Shown here: in pieces, positions 7,967-16,866 of the stretch
Layout of the letters: each line of letters starts with the position of its first letter
Numbering within the stretch: position 1 is the first letter of the stretch
Assembly: GCA_000751555.1 (NCBI GenBank)
Contig: CCEZ01000008.1
Location: 1 to 64,000 of the forward strand
Direction: 5' to 3'
Length of the DNA: 64,000 bases
Source: Anaerosalibacter massiliensis
Lineage (GTDB): Bacteria > Bacillota > Clostridia > Tissierellales > Sporanaerobacteraceae
The notes under the pieces: generated by a model
What the model was told of the DNA's origin: nothing
Databases searched by the model: none
The model's input: the letters and a program-made list of their open reading frames with translations, nothing else
Position numbers and translations under genes: made by a program

Positions 7967-10648
7967 TTACAGATTTTCAGCTTTTTCTACCTTTACAGCA
8001 GAAATCTTATATTCTGCTGTTTTGCTAATGGGGTCATAAGCTGAATTAGTAAGCTCATTTACAGGAGATTCTTTATAATGAAATGTCATGAACATCATTC
8101 CTGGTTTAACCTTATCAGTTATAGTTGCTCTAGTTAGTATAGAACCCCGCCTTGAAGTAACTCTAACAAAATCTTCTTCTTTTATTTCTAATTTTTCAGC
8201 ATCTATAGGATTTATCTCCGCAAGTTCATAAGGTCTTATTTCATTTAACTTTTTAGAATGTCTAGTCATAATATTATAGTGATATAGCATCCTTCCTGTT
8301 GAAAGAAGTATTGGGTATTCTTCACATACAAGCTCTGCTGGTTCTTCGTACTCAACTGGAATCATCAATCCTTTTCCTCTCGGAAACTTTCCTTTGTGAA
8401 GATAAGGGGTTCCAGGATGATTTTCTGTCGGACATGGCCATTGTATTCCTACCTTATCTATTCTTTTGTAAGTTATACCTTTATAACTAGGTGTAGTTAA
8501 TCTTATTTCATTAAATATTTCTTCTGAATTCCTATATTCAAAACCACTTGCTCCTAACTTCTTGGAAACCTCACATAATATTTTCCAATCTAGTCTACAT
8601 TCTCCTGGAGCTTCCACAGCTTTTCTTACTCTTTGTACCCTTCTTTCTGTATTTGTGAAAGTACCATCTTTTTCAGCATAGCATGTAGCAGGCAATACTA
8701 CATCAGCAAATTTAGCTGTTTCAGTTAAGAACAAATCTTGTACTACAAGAAAATCTAAACTATTTAAAGACTTCTTCACATGATTTGCATCTGGATCTGT
8801 TAAAACTGGATCTTCCCCCATGATATACATTGCCTTAACATTTCCCTCTAACGATTCGTCTAACATTTCAGGTATTCTAAGCCCTTTATCTGGATTTAAT
8901 TTTACTTTCCAAACCCTTTCAAAAAATTCTCTTTTCTCTTTTGAAATAACATCTTGATATCCTGAATAAGTATTTGGAAGTGCTCCCATATCACAAGCAC
9001 CTTGAACATTGTTCTGTCCACGCAATGGGTTTATCCCTGCATTTTCTATTCCAAGATGTCCTGTCAGCATAGCTAAATTTGCAAGATTCATAACATTTGC
9101 AGTTCCTGTAGTATGCTCAGTTATTCCAAGAGTATAGAATATACCTGCTTTTTTTGTACTTGTATATAATTTAGCAGTTTCATACAACATATCTTCAGAT
9201 ATACCTGTTATCCTAGATACTATTTCTGGTGGATATTTTTCTATGGTTTCCATAAGACTTTCAAATCCTGTACAGCGTTCTTTTATAAATTCTTTATCAT
9301 GCCAACTTTCTTTCACTATAATATACATTAAACCATTTATTAAAGCAGCATCTGTCCCTGAATTAAGAGGCAACCATATATTAGCCATTGCGGCAAGTTC
9401 TGTTTTACGTGGATCTACAACTATAAGTTTAGAACCACTTTTAACTGCTTTTTTCATCTTGTTCCCAATTATAGGATGTGCTTCTGTAGCATTAGAACCT
9501 ATGATAAATAATACTTCGTTTTCTTCTACTTCTCCAATAGAATTAGACATAGCTCCACTCCCCAAAGTTGTTGCAAGACCTGCAACTGTAGGAGCATGTC
9601 AGGTTCGAGCACAATGATCTACATTATTAGTACCTACAGCAACTCTCATCATCTTTTGAAATACAAAATTATCTTCATTAGTACAACGAGCTGAGCTTAA
9701 TCCAGCTATTGAGTCTGGTCCATATTTTTCTTTCGTATCTTTCAGATTATTAACTACTAATTCCATTGCTTCTTCCCAGCTTGCCTCAACAAATTCTCCT
9801 TTTTTCTTTATTAAAGGTTTGGTAATTCTATCTGGACTATTTATAAAATCTATATGATATCTTCCTTTTACACAAAGAGAAGTGCCATTTACAGGTGAAT
9901 CAGGATTAGGAGTCACTCCTACTACCTTTCCATCTTTAACATTTAAATCAAAATTACATCCTGTCCCGCAAAATGGGCATGTAGTAAGAACTTTTTTAAC
10001 TTCCCAAGGCCTTATACCTTTCAATTGTTTGTTTATAAGTGCTCCAGTAGGACATACACTAATACATTGACCACATAATCTGCAATTTTTATAATTTATA
10101 GGATTATCAAATGCCGTTGTAATTTTAGACTTAAAACCTCTACCTGAAAAATCAATAGCATTAGTTATTTGGACTTCTTTACAAACTCTTACGCATTTTC
10201 CACATAAAATACATTTACTTTGGTCTCTTTCCATAACAGGATTTAAACTATCAATAGCATAATTTTTCCTTTCTCCTTCAAAAGAACCCTTCTTTATATC
10301 ATATCTATAAGCATAATCTTGGAGTTTACATTCTCCAACTTTATCACAAGTTAAACAGTCCATTGGATGGTTGGATAATAATAAATCTAAAATATCTCTA
10401 CGGACTTTAACCACTCTTTCAGATTCTGTATATACTGCCATTCCCTCTTGTACTTTAGTTGAACAAGACGTAACAAGATTTTTATATCCTTCTATTTCAA
10501 CTAAACATAATCTACAGCCACCAAATGCTGAAAGTTCCTTATCATAACATAAGGTAGGAATGTCTATGCCATTTTCTCTAGCCGCTTCTAGTATAGAGAT
10601 TCCCTCTTCCACCATAGTTTTTTTCCCATTTATAATAAATGTAATCAT
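7967..10648 (-). CDS. fdhF: Selenocysteine formate dehydrogenase catalytic subunit (FdhF2-type), UGA read-through
   Basis: 893 aa when the in-frame UGA at 9601-9599 is read as selenocysteine 350. An automated caller would split it into a 349-aa and a 532-aa piece. Order of domains: [2Fe-2S] ferredoxin, NuoG-like cluster region (CLTCDKVGECK), two [4Fe-4S] motifs (CILCGKCVRVC, CRLCGQCISVC), the molybdopterin Fe4S4 site (CPFCGTGC), then the molybdopterin oxidoreductase body and a C-terminal dinucleotide-binding domain. The context DHCART-U-HAPTVAGL is the classical FDH active site. A SECIS hairpin lies directly downstream. The start ATG has GGAGGTG upstream. It oxidises formate, or reduces CO2, as part of the complex with the next three genes. 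selA, selB, selC and selD must lie elsewhere. Confidence 0.95.
9555..9601 (-). promoter_or_regulatory. Bacterial SECIS element with its UGA(Sec) codon
   Basis: On the minus strand the UGA (9601-9599) is followed by a hairpin GTTGCA-GGTCT-TGCAAC (9586-9570). The GGUCU apical loop is the one known from E. coli fdhF. An outer CTCC/GGAG pairing extends the stem. This is the signal read by SelB. Confidence 0.9.
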
Positions 10649-10677
10649 ATTTTCACCTCCAATTTCTTAACTAAATA

Positions 10678-11616
10678 TTAAGCATTATCCTTTTCTACCT
10701 TTTCTATTTTTTCCATTATTTTTCCTAATCCAAGAGCTTTTGTCCAACTAGACTCAATAAATTTTCCATCTACCTTTCTATAAGGTTTGTCTGGATTATC
10801 AAGGTACATCAATTCTGTAATTAACCTGCCCCTTAAACATAAAGGTCTACCATTAGTAGGATGCTTAGCCTTTACTGCTATATTCTTTTTGTTTTGGGAC
10901 AATACCTCAAATTCACATCCATAATCACATGATTTACAATTTATTGTTCTACTATTTAAGTTCCAAACTCTATCCTTATTAATCTGTCTCCTATCTATCA
11001 ATGCTCCCACAGGACAAACTGCTACACATCTGTTACAAGATACACATTTAGAAGTTTCTAATGTTTGATCTGTATCTGAAATTATTCTAGTATCATATCC
11101 TCTGTTTGAAAATGATAAAACCCGTCTTTCATCTATATCATTACATGTTCTTACGCATTTCCCACATAGAATACATTTACTATCATCCTTTAATATATAT
11201 GGACTTGAATTATCTATATATTTTGGCCTCTTGACTCCATTATGTTCTTTAAATTTCACTCCATATCTATAGGCATATTCTTGCAATAAGCATTCTCCCG
11301 CCTTCTCACAGGTTAAACAATCATTAGGATGACTATCTAATAATAGTTGAAGTATCTGTTTTCTTATTCTTACTACTTTTTCCGATTCAGTATAGATTAC
11401 CATTCCATCTTTTACTTTAGTAGAACAAGCAGTCTGTAATTTTTCACTTCTTTCTACTTCAACTAAACATAATCTACAAGCCCCTGCTACTTCTAAATTT
11501 GAATCATAACATAGAGCAGGTATATCTATACCTAATATTTCAGCTGCTTGAATTATATTATAATCTTTAGGGACTTCTACTTTTTGCCCATTTATAATAA
11601 TATTCACATTTGCCAT
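10678..11616 (-). CDS. hylA: HylA-like iron-sulfur subunit of bifurcating formate dehydrogenase
   Basis: 312 aa electron-transfer subunit. It has an N-terminal [2Fe-2S] domain, the CLTCEKAGECL cluster region and two [4Fe-4S] motifs (CILCGKCVRTC, CVSCNRCVAVC). The C-terminal ~90 residues (CKSCDYGCEFEV, RPLCLRGRLI) are a worn copy of the molybdopterin Fe4S4 domain, ending where the FDH body would begin. It is collinear with the first ~310 residues of the adjacent FDH and clearly paralogous to it. RBS GGAGGG precedes the ATG. It lies 29 bp from fdhF and 10 bp from hylB. The gene name follows the Gottschalkia acidurici HylCBA-FdhF2 complex. Confidence 0.85.
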   Translation of the reverse strand: MANVNIIINGQKVEVPKDYNIIQAAEILGIDIPALCYDSNLEVAGACRLCLVEVERSEKLQTACSTKVKDGMVIYTESEKVVRIRKQILQLLLDSHPNDCLTCEKAGECLLQEYAYRYGVKFKEHNGVKRPKYIDNSSPYILKDDSKCILCGKCVRTCNDIDERRVLSFSNRGYDTRIISDTDQTLETSKCVSCNRCVAVCPVGALIDRRQINKDRVWNLNSRTINCKSCDYGCEFEVLSQNKKNIAVKAKHPTNGRPLCLRGRLITELMYLDNPDKPYRKVDGKFIESSWTKALGLGKIMEKIEKVEKDNA

Positions 11617-11626
11617 TATAACCCTC

Positions 11627-13492
11627 CTATCTCTTTATCACTGCACCAGTTGGACATACTTCCATGCATGTTCCGCATTTTATACATTTTTCAATGTCAA
11701 TAATATGTCTTTCCTTCACCTTACCATCTATACATGAAACAGGACAATTTCTAGCACATTTCGTACATCCTATACAAGTATCAGTAATAAAGAATTGTAA
11801 AAGGGCTTGACAAGTTCCTGCAGGACATTTCTTATCATGAACATGAGCTTCATATTCATCTCTAAAATATTTTAAAGTAGATATTACTGGATTTGCAGCA
11901 GTCTTACCTAATCCACAAAGAGAAGCCTCCGTTATAGTTTGAGATAAGCTTTCCAACCTATCTATATCTTCTGAAGTACCTTCTCCTTCTGTTATTTTTT
12001 CTAATATCTCTAACATCCTCTTTGTACCTTCTCTACAAGGAACACATTTTCCACAGGATTCTTCTACTGTGAAATCTAAGAAAAACCTAGCAATATCCAC
12101 CATGCAATTATCCTCATCCATTACAACCATTCCACCAGAACCCATAATAGAGCCTAGTTTTCCTAGAGATTCAAAATCCACAGGAGTATCTAAATTTTCC
12201 TTTGGTATACAACCACCAGAAGGCCCACCTGTTTGAATGGCCTTAAATTCCTTCCCGTTAGGTATGCCTCCACCTATATCAAATATTATATCTTCCAATG
12301 AGACTCCCATTGGAATCTCTACTAATCCTGTATTCTTTATTTTCCCTCCTAATGCAAATACTTTAGTGCCAGGAGAATCTTTAGTACCAATAGATTTAAA
12401 CCAATCCACATCTTTTTGAAATATTACTGGAACATTTGCAAAAGTTTCTACATTGTTTATTATAGTTGGTTTTCCCCATAGCCCATTGTGAGCAGTCCTA
12501 TGAATTTTAACCCTAGGCATTCCCCTTCTACCCTCAATAGATTCCATTAGAGCAGTTCCTTCTCCACATACAAAAGCTCCAGCTCCTAACCTTAACCCTA
12601 TATCAAAGCTAAAATCTGTTCCAAATATATTTTTACCTAATAGACCATTTTCCTTAGCTTGCTTGATAGCTACTTCAAGTCTGTGCACCGCTATAGGATA
12701 TTCAGCTCTTACATATATGTAGCCTTGATCAGAGCCTACTGCATACCCGCATATAGCCATGGCCTCTAATACAGAATGAGGGTCTCCCTCTAAAATGGAC
12801 CTATCCATAAATGCACCTGGATCACCTTCATCTGCATTACATATTATATATTTCTTATCTGCCATATATTTATAAGCTTCTTCCCATTTTCGCCCTGTTG
12901 GAAATCCTGCCCCTCCTCTTCCTCTTAGGTTAGAATCTTTAACAATATTAATTACTTCTTGTTGAGTCATTTCTGTTACTACTTTTGCTAAGGCTTCATA
13001 TCCATCTAAAGCAATATATTCGTGGATATTTTCAGGATTTATAAGTCCACAATTTCTTAATGCTACTCTTTTTTGTTTTTTATAAAAATTAACTTCATTT
13101 ACTGGCAATATTTCATTATTTTTATAAGCACCTTTAAATAATAACCTTTTAACTATGTTTCCTTTAGAAAAATGTTCTTCTACTATCTCATCAACATCTT
13201 CCAGTTTTACATGACTATAAAATATACCTTCTGGATATATAACTATGTTTGGTCCTGCTTCACAAAGTCCAAAACATCCTGTTAACACAACATTTATTTT
13301 ATCTCCTAAATTTCTCTCTACAACTTTTTTATCTAATAATTTTCTAATTTCATCCCCTTGAGATGAATGACATCCCGTTCCTCCACATACTAAAACATGA
13401 ATTTTATCTAAATCTTTTACATACCCCTTCCTTAACATTATCTTCTTTAACTCTTCTTCTTTAATTTTATTTAATTCTCTAATACTTTCCAT
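11627..13492 (-). CDS. hylB: HylB-like NADH/FMN/ferredoxin subunit (NuoF family)
   Basis: 621 aa. An N-terminal thioredoxin-like [2Fe-2S] domain (CGGTGCHSS, GCFGLCEAGP) is followed by the FMN and NAD binding core (GRGGAGFPTG, NADEGDPGAF), the NuoF cluster ESCGKCVPCREGT and two C-terminal [4Fe-4S] motifs (CIGCTKCARNCP, CIKCGTCMEVCP). This architecture is that of the flavin subunit of electron-bifurcating hydrogenases and formate dehydrogenases, where NAD and ferredoxin are handled together. The ATG has GGAGGTGG upstream. Bifurcation with ferredoxin is inferred from the architecture and the gene set. Confidence 0.92.
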   Translation of the reverse strand: MESIRELNKIKEEELKKIMLRKGYVKDLDKIHVLVCGGTGCHSSQGDEIRKLLDKKVVERNLGDKINVVLTGCFGLCEAGPNIVIYPEGIFYSHVKLEDVDEIVEEHFSKGNIVKRLLFKGAYKNNEILPVNEVNFYKKQKRVALRNCGLINPENIHEYIALDGYEALAKVVTEMTQQEVINIVKDSNLRGRGGAGFPTGRKWEEAYKYMADKKYIICNADEGDPGAFMDRSILEGDPHSVLEAMAICGYAVGSDQGYIYVRAEYPIAVHRLEVAIKQAKENGLLGKNIFGTDFSFDIGLRLGAGAFVCGEGTALMESIEGRRGMPRVKIHRTAHNGLWGKPTIINNVETFANVPVIFQKDVDWFKSIGTKDSPGTKVFALGGKIKNTGLVEIPMGVSLEDIIFDIGGGIPNGKEFKAIQTGGPSGGCIPKENLDTPVDFESLGKLGSIMGSGGMVVMDEDNCMVDIARFFLDFTVEESCGKCVPCREGTKRMLEILEKITEGEGTSEDIDRLESLSQTITEASLCGLGKTAANPVISTLKYFRDEYEAHVHDKKCPAGTCQALLQFFITDTCIGCTKCARNCPVSCIDGKVKERHIIDIEKCIKCGTCMEVCPTGAVIKR

Positions 13493-13507
13493 TTTTCCAC
13501 CTCCAAA

Positions 13508-13993
13508 CTATTTATATTTATTCAGTATTCCTTCTACATCATTTGGAGAAAGCTTTCCATACACATCTTCATTTACAACAAGTACAGGAGCTAAACCACA
13601 AGCCCCCAAGCAACGAGTTGCATCTATGGAAAATTTTCTATCAGCTGTAGTTTCTCCAACACCTATTCCTAGAATTTCTTCAACTTTATTAAGTATGTCT
13701 TGAGACCCTTTTACATAACAAGCCGTTCCTAAACAAACTCCTATTTCATATTTTCCTTTGGGTATTAGAGAAAACTGAGAATAAAAGGTCACTACTCCAT
13801 AAATTTCGGATAGTGGAATCTTAAGTTCTTTAGAAATTAATTTTTGTACTTCAATAGGAATATATCCAAACAAATCCTGTGCTTTATGTAGTACATTCAT
13901 TAAAGCACCTTTCTTCTCCTCATTTTCTTTGATACAAATTTTGAACTTTTTTACCTTTTCCTTATTTGCATCCCAATCAAATTCAAAATTCAT
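13508..13993 (-). CDS. hylC: HylC-like [2Fe-2S] subunit (NuoE family)
   Basis: 161 aa. The thioredoxin-like NuoE fold is indicated by CLGTACYVKG and CLGACGLAPV, which hold the four cysteines of one [2Fe-2S] cluster. The helical N-terminus with IPIEVQKLISKEL and YGVVTFYSQF is typical. It is the first gene of the hylCBA-fdhF-mobA unit, 15 bp ahead of hylB. The ATG follows GGGGGTCTGGAG. A promoter at 14098-14126 and a terminator-like hairpin at 14022-14060 lie in its leader. Confidence 0.92.
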   Translation of the reverse strand: MNFEFDWDANKEKVKKFKICIKENEEKKGALMNVLHKAQDLFGYIPIEVQKLISKELKIPLSEIYGVVTFYSQFSLIPKGKYEIGVCLGTACYVKGSQDILNKVEEILGIGVGETTADRKFSIDATRCLGACGLAPVLVVNEDVYGKLSPNDVEGILNKYK

Positions 13994-14021
13994 CTCCAGA
14001 CCCCCTTTACTTATATATAAT

Positions 14022-14060
14022 AAAAATAGACAGTTCTATTCCAAAGATCTGTCTATTTTT
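14022..14060 (-). terminator. Terminator-like hairpin in the leader of the hyl-fdh operon
   Basis: On the minus strand AAAAATAGACAG (14060-14049), a 15-nt loop and CTGTCTATTTTT (14033-14022) form a perfect 12-bp stem ending in a U-rich tract. It lies between the predicted promoter and the start of hylC, with only 28 nt to the ATG. It can therefore act as an attenuator, or simply be the purC terminator if the operon starts further downstream. In the loop region CAGATC can also pair, with one wobble, to GGTCTG in the hylC Shine-Dalgarno region. Confidence 0.55.
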
Positions 14061-14097
14061 AAGCGTAATAAATATTTTTGTCGTAATATTCATTTTA

Positions 14098-14126
14098 ATA
14101 ATAATATATTTTCTGATATTTGTCAA
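14098..14126 (-). promoter_or_regulatory. Sigma-A type promoter of the hyl-fdh operon
   Basis: TTGACA (14126-14121), a 17-bp spacer and TATTAT (14103-14098) on the minus strand. The predicted transcript starts near 14091 and has a leader of about 98 nt. Confidence 0.7.
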
Positions 14127-14222
14127 TTTTAAATATTATCTAATATTTAACTTGTTTAGGCTCTTACCTTTTAGAAATATTCCAAAAGCTTTCATTAGCA
14201 TTAATTTGCTTTTATATTTTGA

Positions 14223-14909
14223 TTAATCTTCTAGCATTAATTTTTCCAATTCTAATGGTTCTATATATTCTCCATTTTTATATGCTCTCATATTTCCACC
14301 AGATATTTCATCGATTAATCCAATTTCATTATTTTCTCCAATCCTACCAAACTCTAATTTAATATCATATAGTTCAATATCTTTTTTAGCCAATTCTTCT
14401 TTTATAATATTAGATATTTCAATAGTTCTATTCTTTAATATACTGTATTCTTCCTTTGAAAGTATTCCTAACATATGAAGCGCATCTTCTGTAATAGGCG
14501 GATCCTCACGTTCATCATCTTTAAGAGTTATCTCAACAAAAGCGTCTAGGGGTTGACCCTCCTCTGCATACATTCCATAACGGCGTAGAAAACTTCCCAC
14601 TGCTCTATAACGGCATATTACTTCAAGGCCATTCCCAAACATTTTAGCAGGTTTTACAATCATAGTTGAATTTTCTATATCTGTATCTACATAATGAGTT
14701 GGTATTCCCTTTTCTTCTATTTTTTCGAAAAAGAACTTAGTCATTTTAAGACCTGATTTCCCCATTCCTTCAACAGTTAAACCTACAGTATTTGCCCCTG
14801 GATCAAATACTCCATCTTTACCCGTTACATCGTCTTTAAATTTAAGTAAATAGTTTCCGTCCCCTAAATCATAAACATCTTTTGTCTTCCCTTTATATAC
14901 CAGTTCCAT
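14223..14909 (-). CDS. purC: Phosphoribosylaminoimidazole-succinocarboxamide (SAICAR) synthase
   Basis: 228 aa ATP-dependent ligase that joins aspartate to CAIR in purine synthesis. Family motifs seen are YKGKTKDVYDLGDG, VICRYRAVGSFLRRYG, DPPITEDAL, KLEFGR and IDEISGGNMR. The length is slightly below the usual 235-240. It stands alone here rather than in a pur operon and has its own promoter (14956-14984). The ATG has AAGGGTGAT upstream. Confidence 0.92.
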   Translation of the reverse strand: MELVYKGKTKDVYDLGDGNYLLKFKDDVTGKDGVFDPGANTVGLTVEGMGKSGLKMTKFFFEKIEEKGIPTHYVDTDIENSTMIVKPAKMFGNGLEVICRYRAVGSFLRRYGMYAEEGQPLDAFVEITLKDDEREDPPITEDALHMLGILSKEEYSILKNRTIEISNIIKEELAKKDIELYDIKLEFGRIGENNEIGLIDEISGGNMRAYKNGEYIEPLELEKLMLED

Positions 14910-14955
14910 TTAAATCACCCTTTTTATAAAGATTTATTATTTTAACGATAATATT

Positions 14956-14984
14956 ATTATAATATATATTAATATTTTTTCCAA
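14956..14984 (-). promoter_or_regulatory. Sigma-A type promoter of purC
   Basis: TTGGAA (14984-14979), a 17-bp spacer and TATAAT (14961-14956) on the minus strand, about 45 bp before the purC ATG. No purine riboswitch or PurR-like box is evident in the leader. Confidence 0.55.
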
Positions 14985-15201
14985 TACTTTTTATAATGTT
15001 TACTATATTATAAAGTTCTGAAACCATTTAAAACTTTATAGTTTACTTATAATTATATTGTATATAGATAAGCAAAACCTATATCAAAAGTATATATTAA
15101 GTCTTTAATATGCTATAATTATTTATATAAACAAATCACAATCTCCTTTATCATCATAAAGTATATGGGGGAATAAAAATATTATTTAAGGGGAATACTT
15201 T

Positions 15202-16557
15202 ATGAACACTCAAAAAATTATTATAATAATATTAGTTATTATAATTGGAACCATTATATTATGGTTATGTACTTGTCCTATTAGTCCTGTTTGTTCAAAT
15301 CCACCCTGTATAATTAATTCGAATAAAAATTTAAAATTCTTTATTGCAACTGATCCACATTATTTATCTAAGAGTTTAACTGATAATGGAAAAGCCTTTA
15401 GAAACTTTGTTATGTCCGGAAATGGAAATCAATTGAATTATATTGAAGAAATAATAGATGCATTTATATATGATATTAAAAATGAAAAACCAGATGTCCT
15501 TATTATCAGTGGTGATTTAACAAACAATGGAGAAAAAGAAAGCCATTTAGAGTTTTCTGAAAAGCTAAAAATTATTCAGGATTCAGGTACATCTGTTTAT
15601 GTAATACCCGGAAATCACGATATAAAAAATCCTTGGGCAATGGAGTTTAAAGGAAAAGAAAAACATAGAGTAAAAAGTATTTCAGATAAAGATTTCAGTA
15701 AAATATATGGTGACTTTGGATATAATGATGCTATTTCTAGAGATAAAAGCTCTTTAAGTTATCTTGCAAAACCTTCAAAAGACATATGGCTTCTTATGCT
15801 TGATACTAACCAATATGAAGACAATATGAAACTCAATAAATCTCAGCATGATGGATTAATTGGTCCTGAAACATTTGAATGGATAAAGGAATGCAGTGAT
15901 TTAGCCAAAGAGAAAAATGCTCAAATAATAGCTGTAATGCACCATAGCCTATTGGAACATAGTGAAGTTGTAAATGAAGGCTATACACTAAATAATAGTA
16001 AAGACGCTATAGAATTATTTAAAAACTGCAATATAGAACTAGTCTTAACTGGTCATATACATCTTCAAAGTATAAAATCCTATAAGGATGATGACAGCTC
16101 AATATATGATATTGCAACAGGTGCATTATGTGTACATCCTCATAAATACGGGGTCCTAAAATATTGTCCCAATGAAGGATATGACTATAGTACGGCTTGG
16201 GTAAGCATGGAATGTTGGGCAAAAAAGAATAATATAGATGATAAAAATATTGTTAATTTCAAAGAATACTCAAAGAATTTTTTTGAAAATAGAGCCTATT
16301 ATAGGTTCTATGATGATTTATATGATATACATGAATATAGTGATAAAGATATGAGATTGATGTCAAAAACTCTAGCTAAGTTAAATTTAAAATACTTTGA
16401 AGGCTCTGGAGATATAAATGTAGAAGAAGTTGAAAGCTCCCAAGGATATAGATTAGTAAAAACTATTGGACCAGACTTTCTAAAAAGATATATGGAAAGT
16501 ATAATAGATACTCAAGGAATAGACAATAATAAATTACATATCCCAATAAATAAATAA
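15202..16557 (+). CDS. Membrane-anchored metallophosphoesterase
   Basis: 451 aa. An N-terminal hydrophobic anchor (residues ~5-23) precedes a calcineurin-type phosphoesterase domain with all five metal motifs: DPHYL, GDLTNNGE, GNHD, MHHSLL and GHIHLQ. The C-terminal ~130 residues are family-specific and contain no known domain. The enzyme is probably exported and membrane-bound, and hydrolyses a phosphoester whose identity is unknown. RBS AAGGGGAA precedes the ATG. It is monocistronic, followed by a clear terminator. Confidence 0.88.
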   Translation: MNTQKIIIIILVIIIGTIILWLCTCPISPVCSNPPCIINSNKNLKFFIATDPHYLSKSLTDNGKAFRNFVMSGNGNQLNYIEEIIDAFIYDIKNEKPDVLIISGDLTNNGEKESHLEFSEKLKIIQDSGTSVYVIPGNHDIKNPWAMEFKGKEKHRVKSISDKDFSKIYGDFGYNDAISRDKSSLSYLAKPSKDIWLLMLDTNQYEDNMKLNKSQHDGLIGPETFEWIKECSDLAKEKNAQIIAVMHHSLLEHSEVVNEGYTLNNSKDAIELFKNCNIELVLTGHIHLQSIKSYKDDDSSIYDIATGALCVHPHKYGVLKYCPNEGYDYSTAWVSMECWAKKNNIDDKNIVNFKEYSKNFFENRAYYRFYDDLYDIHEYSDKDMRLMSKTLAKLNLKYFEGSGDINVEEVESSQGYRLVKTIGPDFLKRYMESIIDTQGIDNNKLHIPINK

Positions 16558-16583
16558 AATGTGGACAACCATCCACATTTTAT
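16556..16583 (+). terminator. Terminator after the metallophosphoesterase
   Basis: AAAATGTGGA (16556-16565), loop CAACCA, TCCACATTTT (16572-16581). The stem overlaps the end of the stop region. It also faces the end of the small ORF on the other strand. Confidence 0.85.
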
Positions 16584-16600
16584 TCATAGTTAGCAAATTT

Positions 16601-16735
16601 TTAAAGTTTTTGCCAATCATCTATATTATAATCATTTCTAACCCTTTTATATTCTATTTTTTCGTATTCTCTTAAGCCTCTATCATAATTGGGTACCATG
16701 TCTAAGAATAATAAAATATTGTTATTTCCTAACAT
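16601..16735 (-). CDS. Small hypothetical protein (44 aa)
   Basis: ATG at 16735 with a near-perfect RBS (AAAGGAGGAGATAAA). The 44-residue product begins MLGNNNILLFLDMVPNY and ends DYNIDDWQKL. It is acidic and basic in alternating patches, with many tyrosines and no membrane segment. No family is recognised. Its strong RBS and its place in an otherwise empty gap make it a likely real gene. A hairpin AAAACTA-n6-TAGTTTT sits directly upstream of the RBS. Confidence 0.55.
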   Translation of the reverse strand: MLGNNNILLFLDMVPNYDRGLREYEKIEYKRVRNDYNIDDWQKL

Positions 16736-16830
16736 TTTATCTCCTCCTTTAAAACTATTTTTGTAGTTTTAAAATCTTTCCTCTATTATTAGATTTACCC
16801 CAATAGCATGTCTATTTAAACTTTTATACT

Positions 16831-16858
16831 AAAAAAACTGGTAAACTTTCATCACCAG
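16831..16858 (-). terminator. Terminator after yitT-like gene
   Basis: On the minus strand a stem CTGGTGA/TTACCAG (16858-16838) is followed by seven T residues (16837-16831). Confidence 0.8.
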
Positions 16859-16866
16859 CCTTTTTG

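Noticed and set aside
9599-9601. Stop codon that seems to end a 349-aa ferredoxin-like protein
   Set aside because: The UGA stands in the FDH active-site context and is followed by a SECIS hairpin, so it is read as selenocysteine.
9599-9621. GGTTCGAGC-like sequence resembling a tRNA T-loop
   Set aside because: It lies inside the FDH coding region, and no cloverleaf arms can be formed around it.
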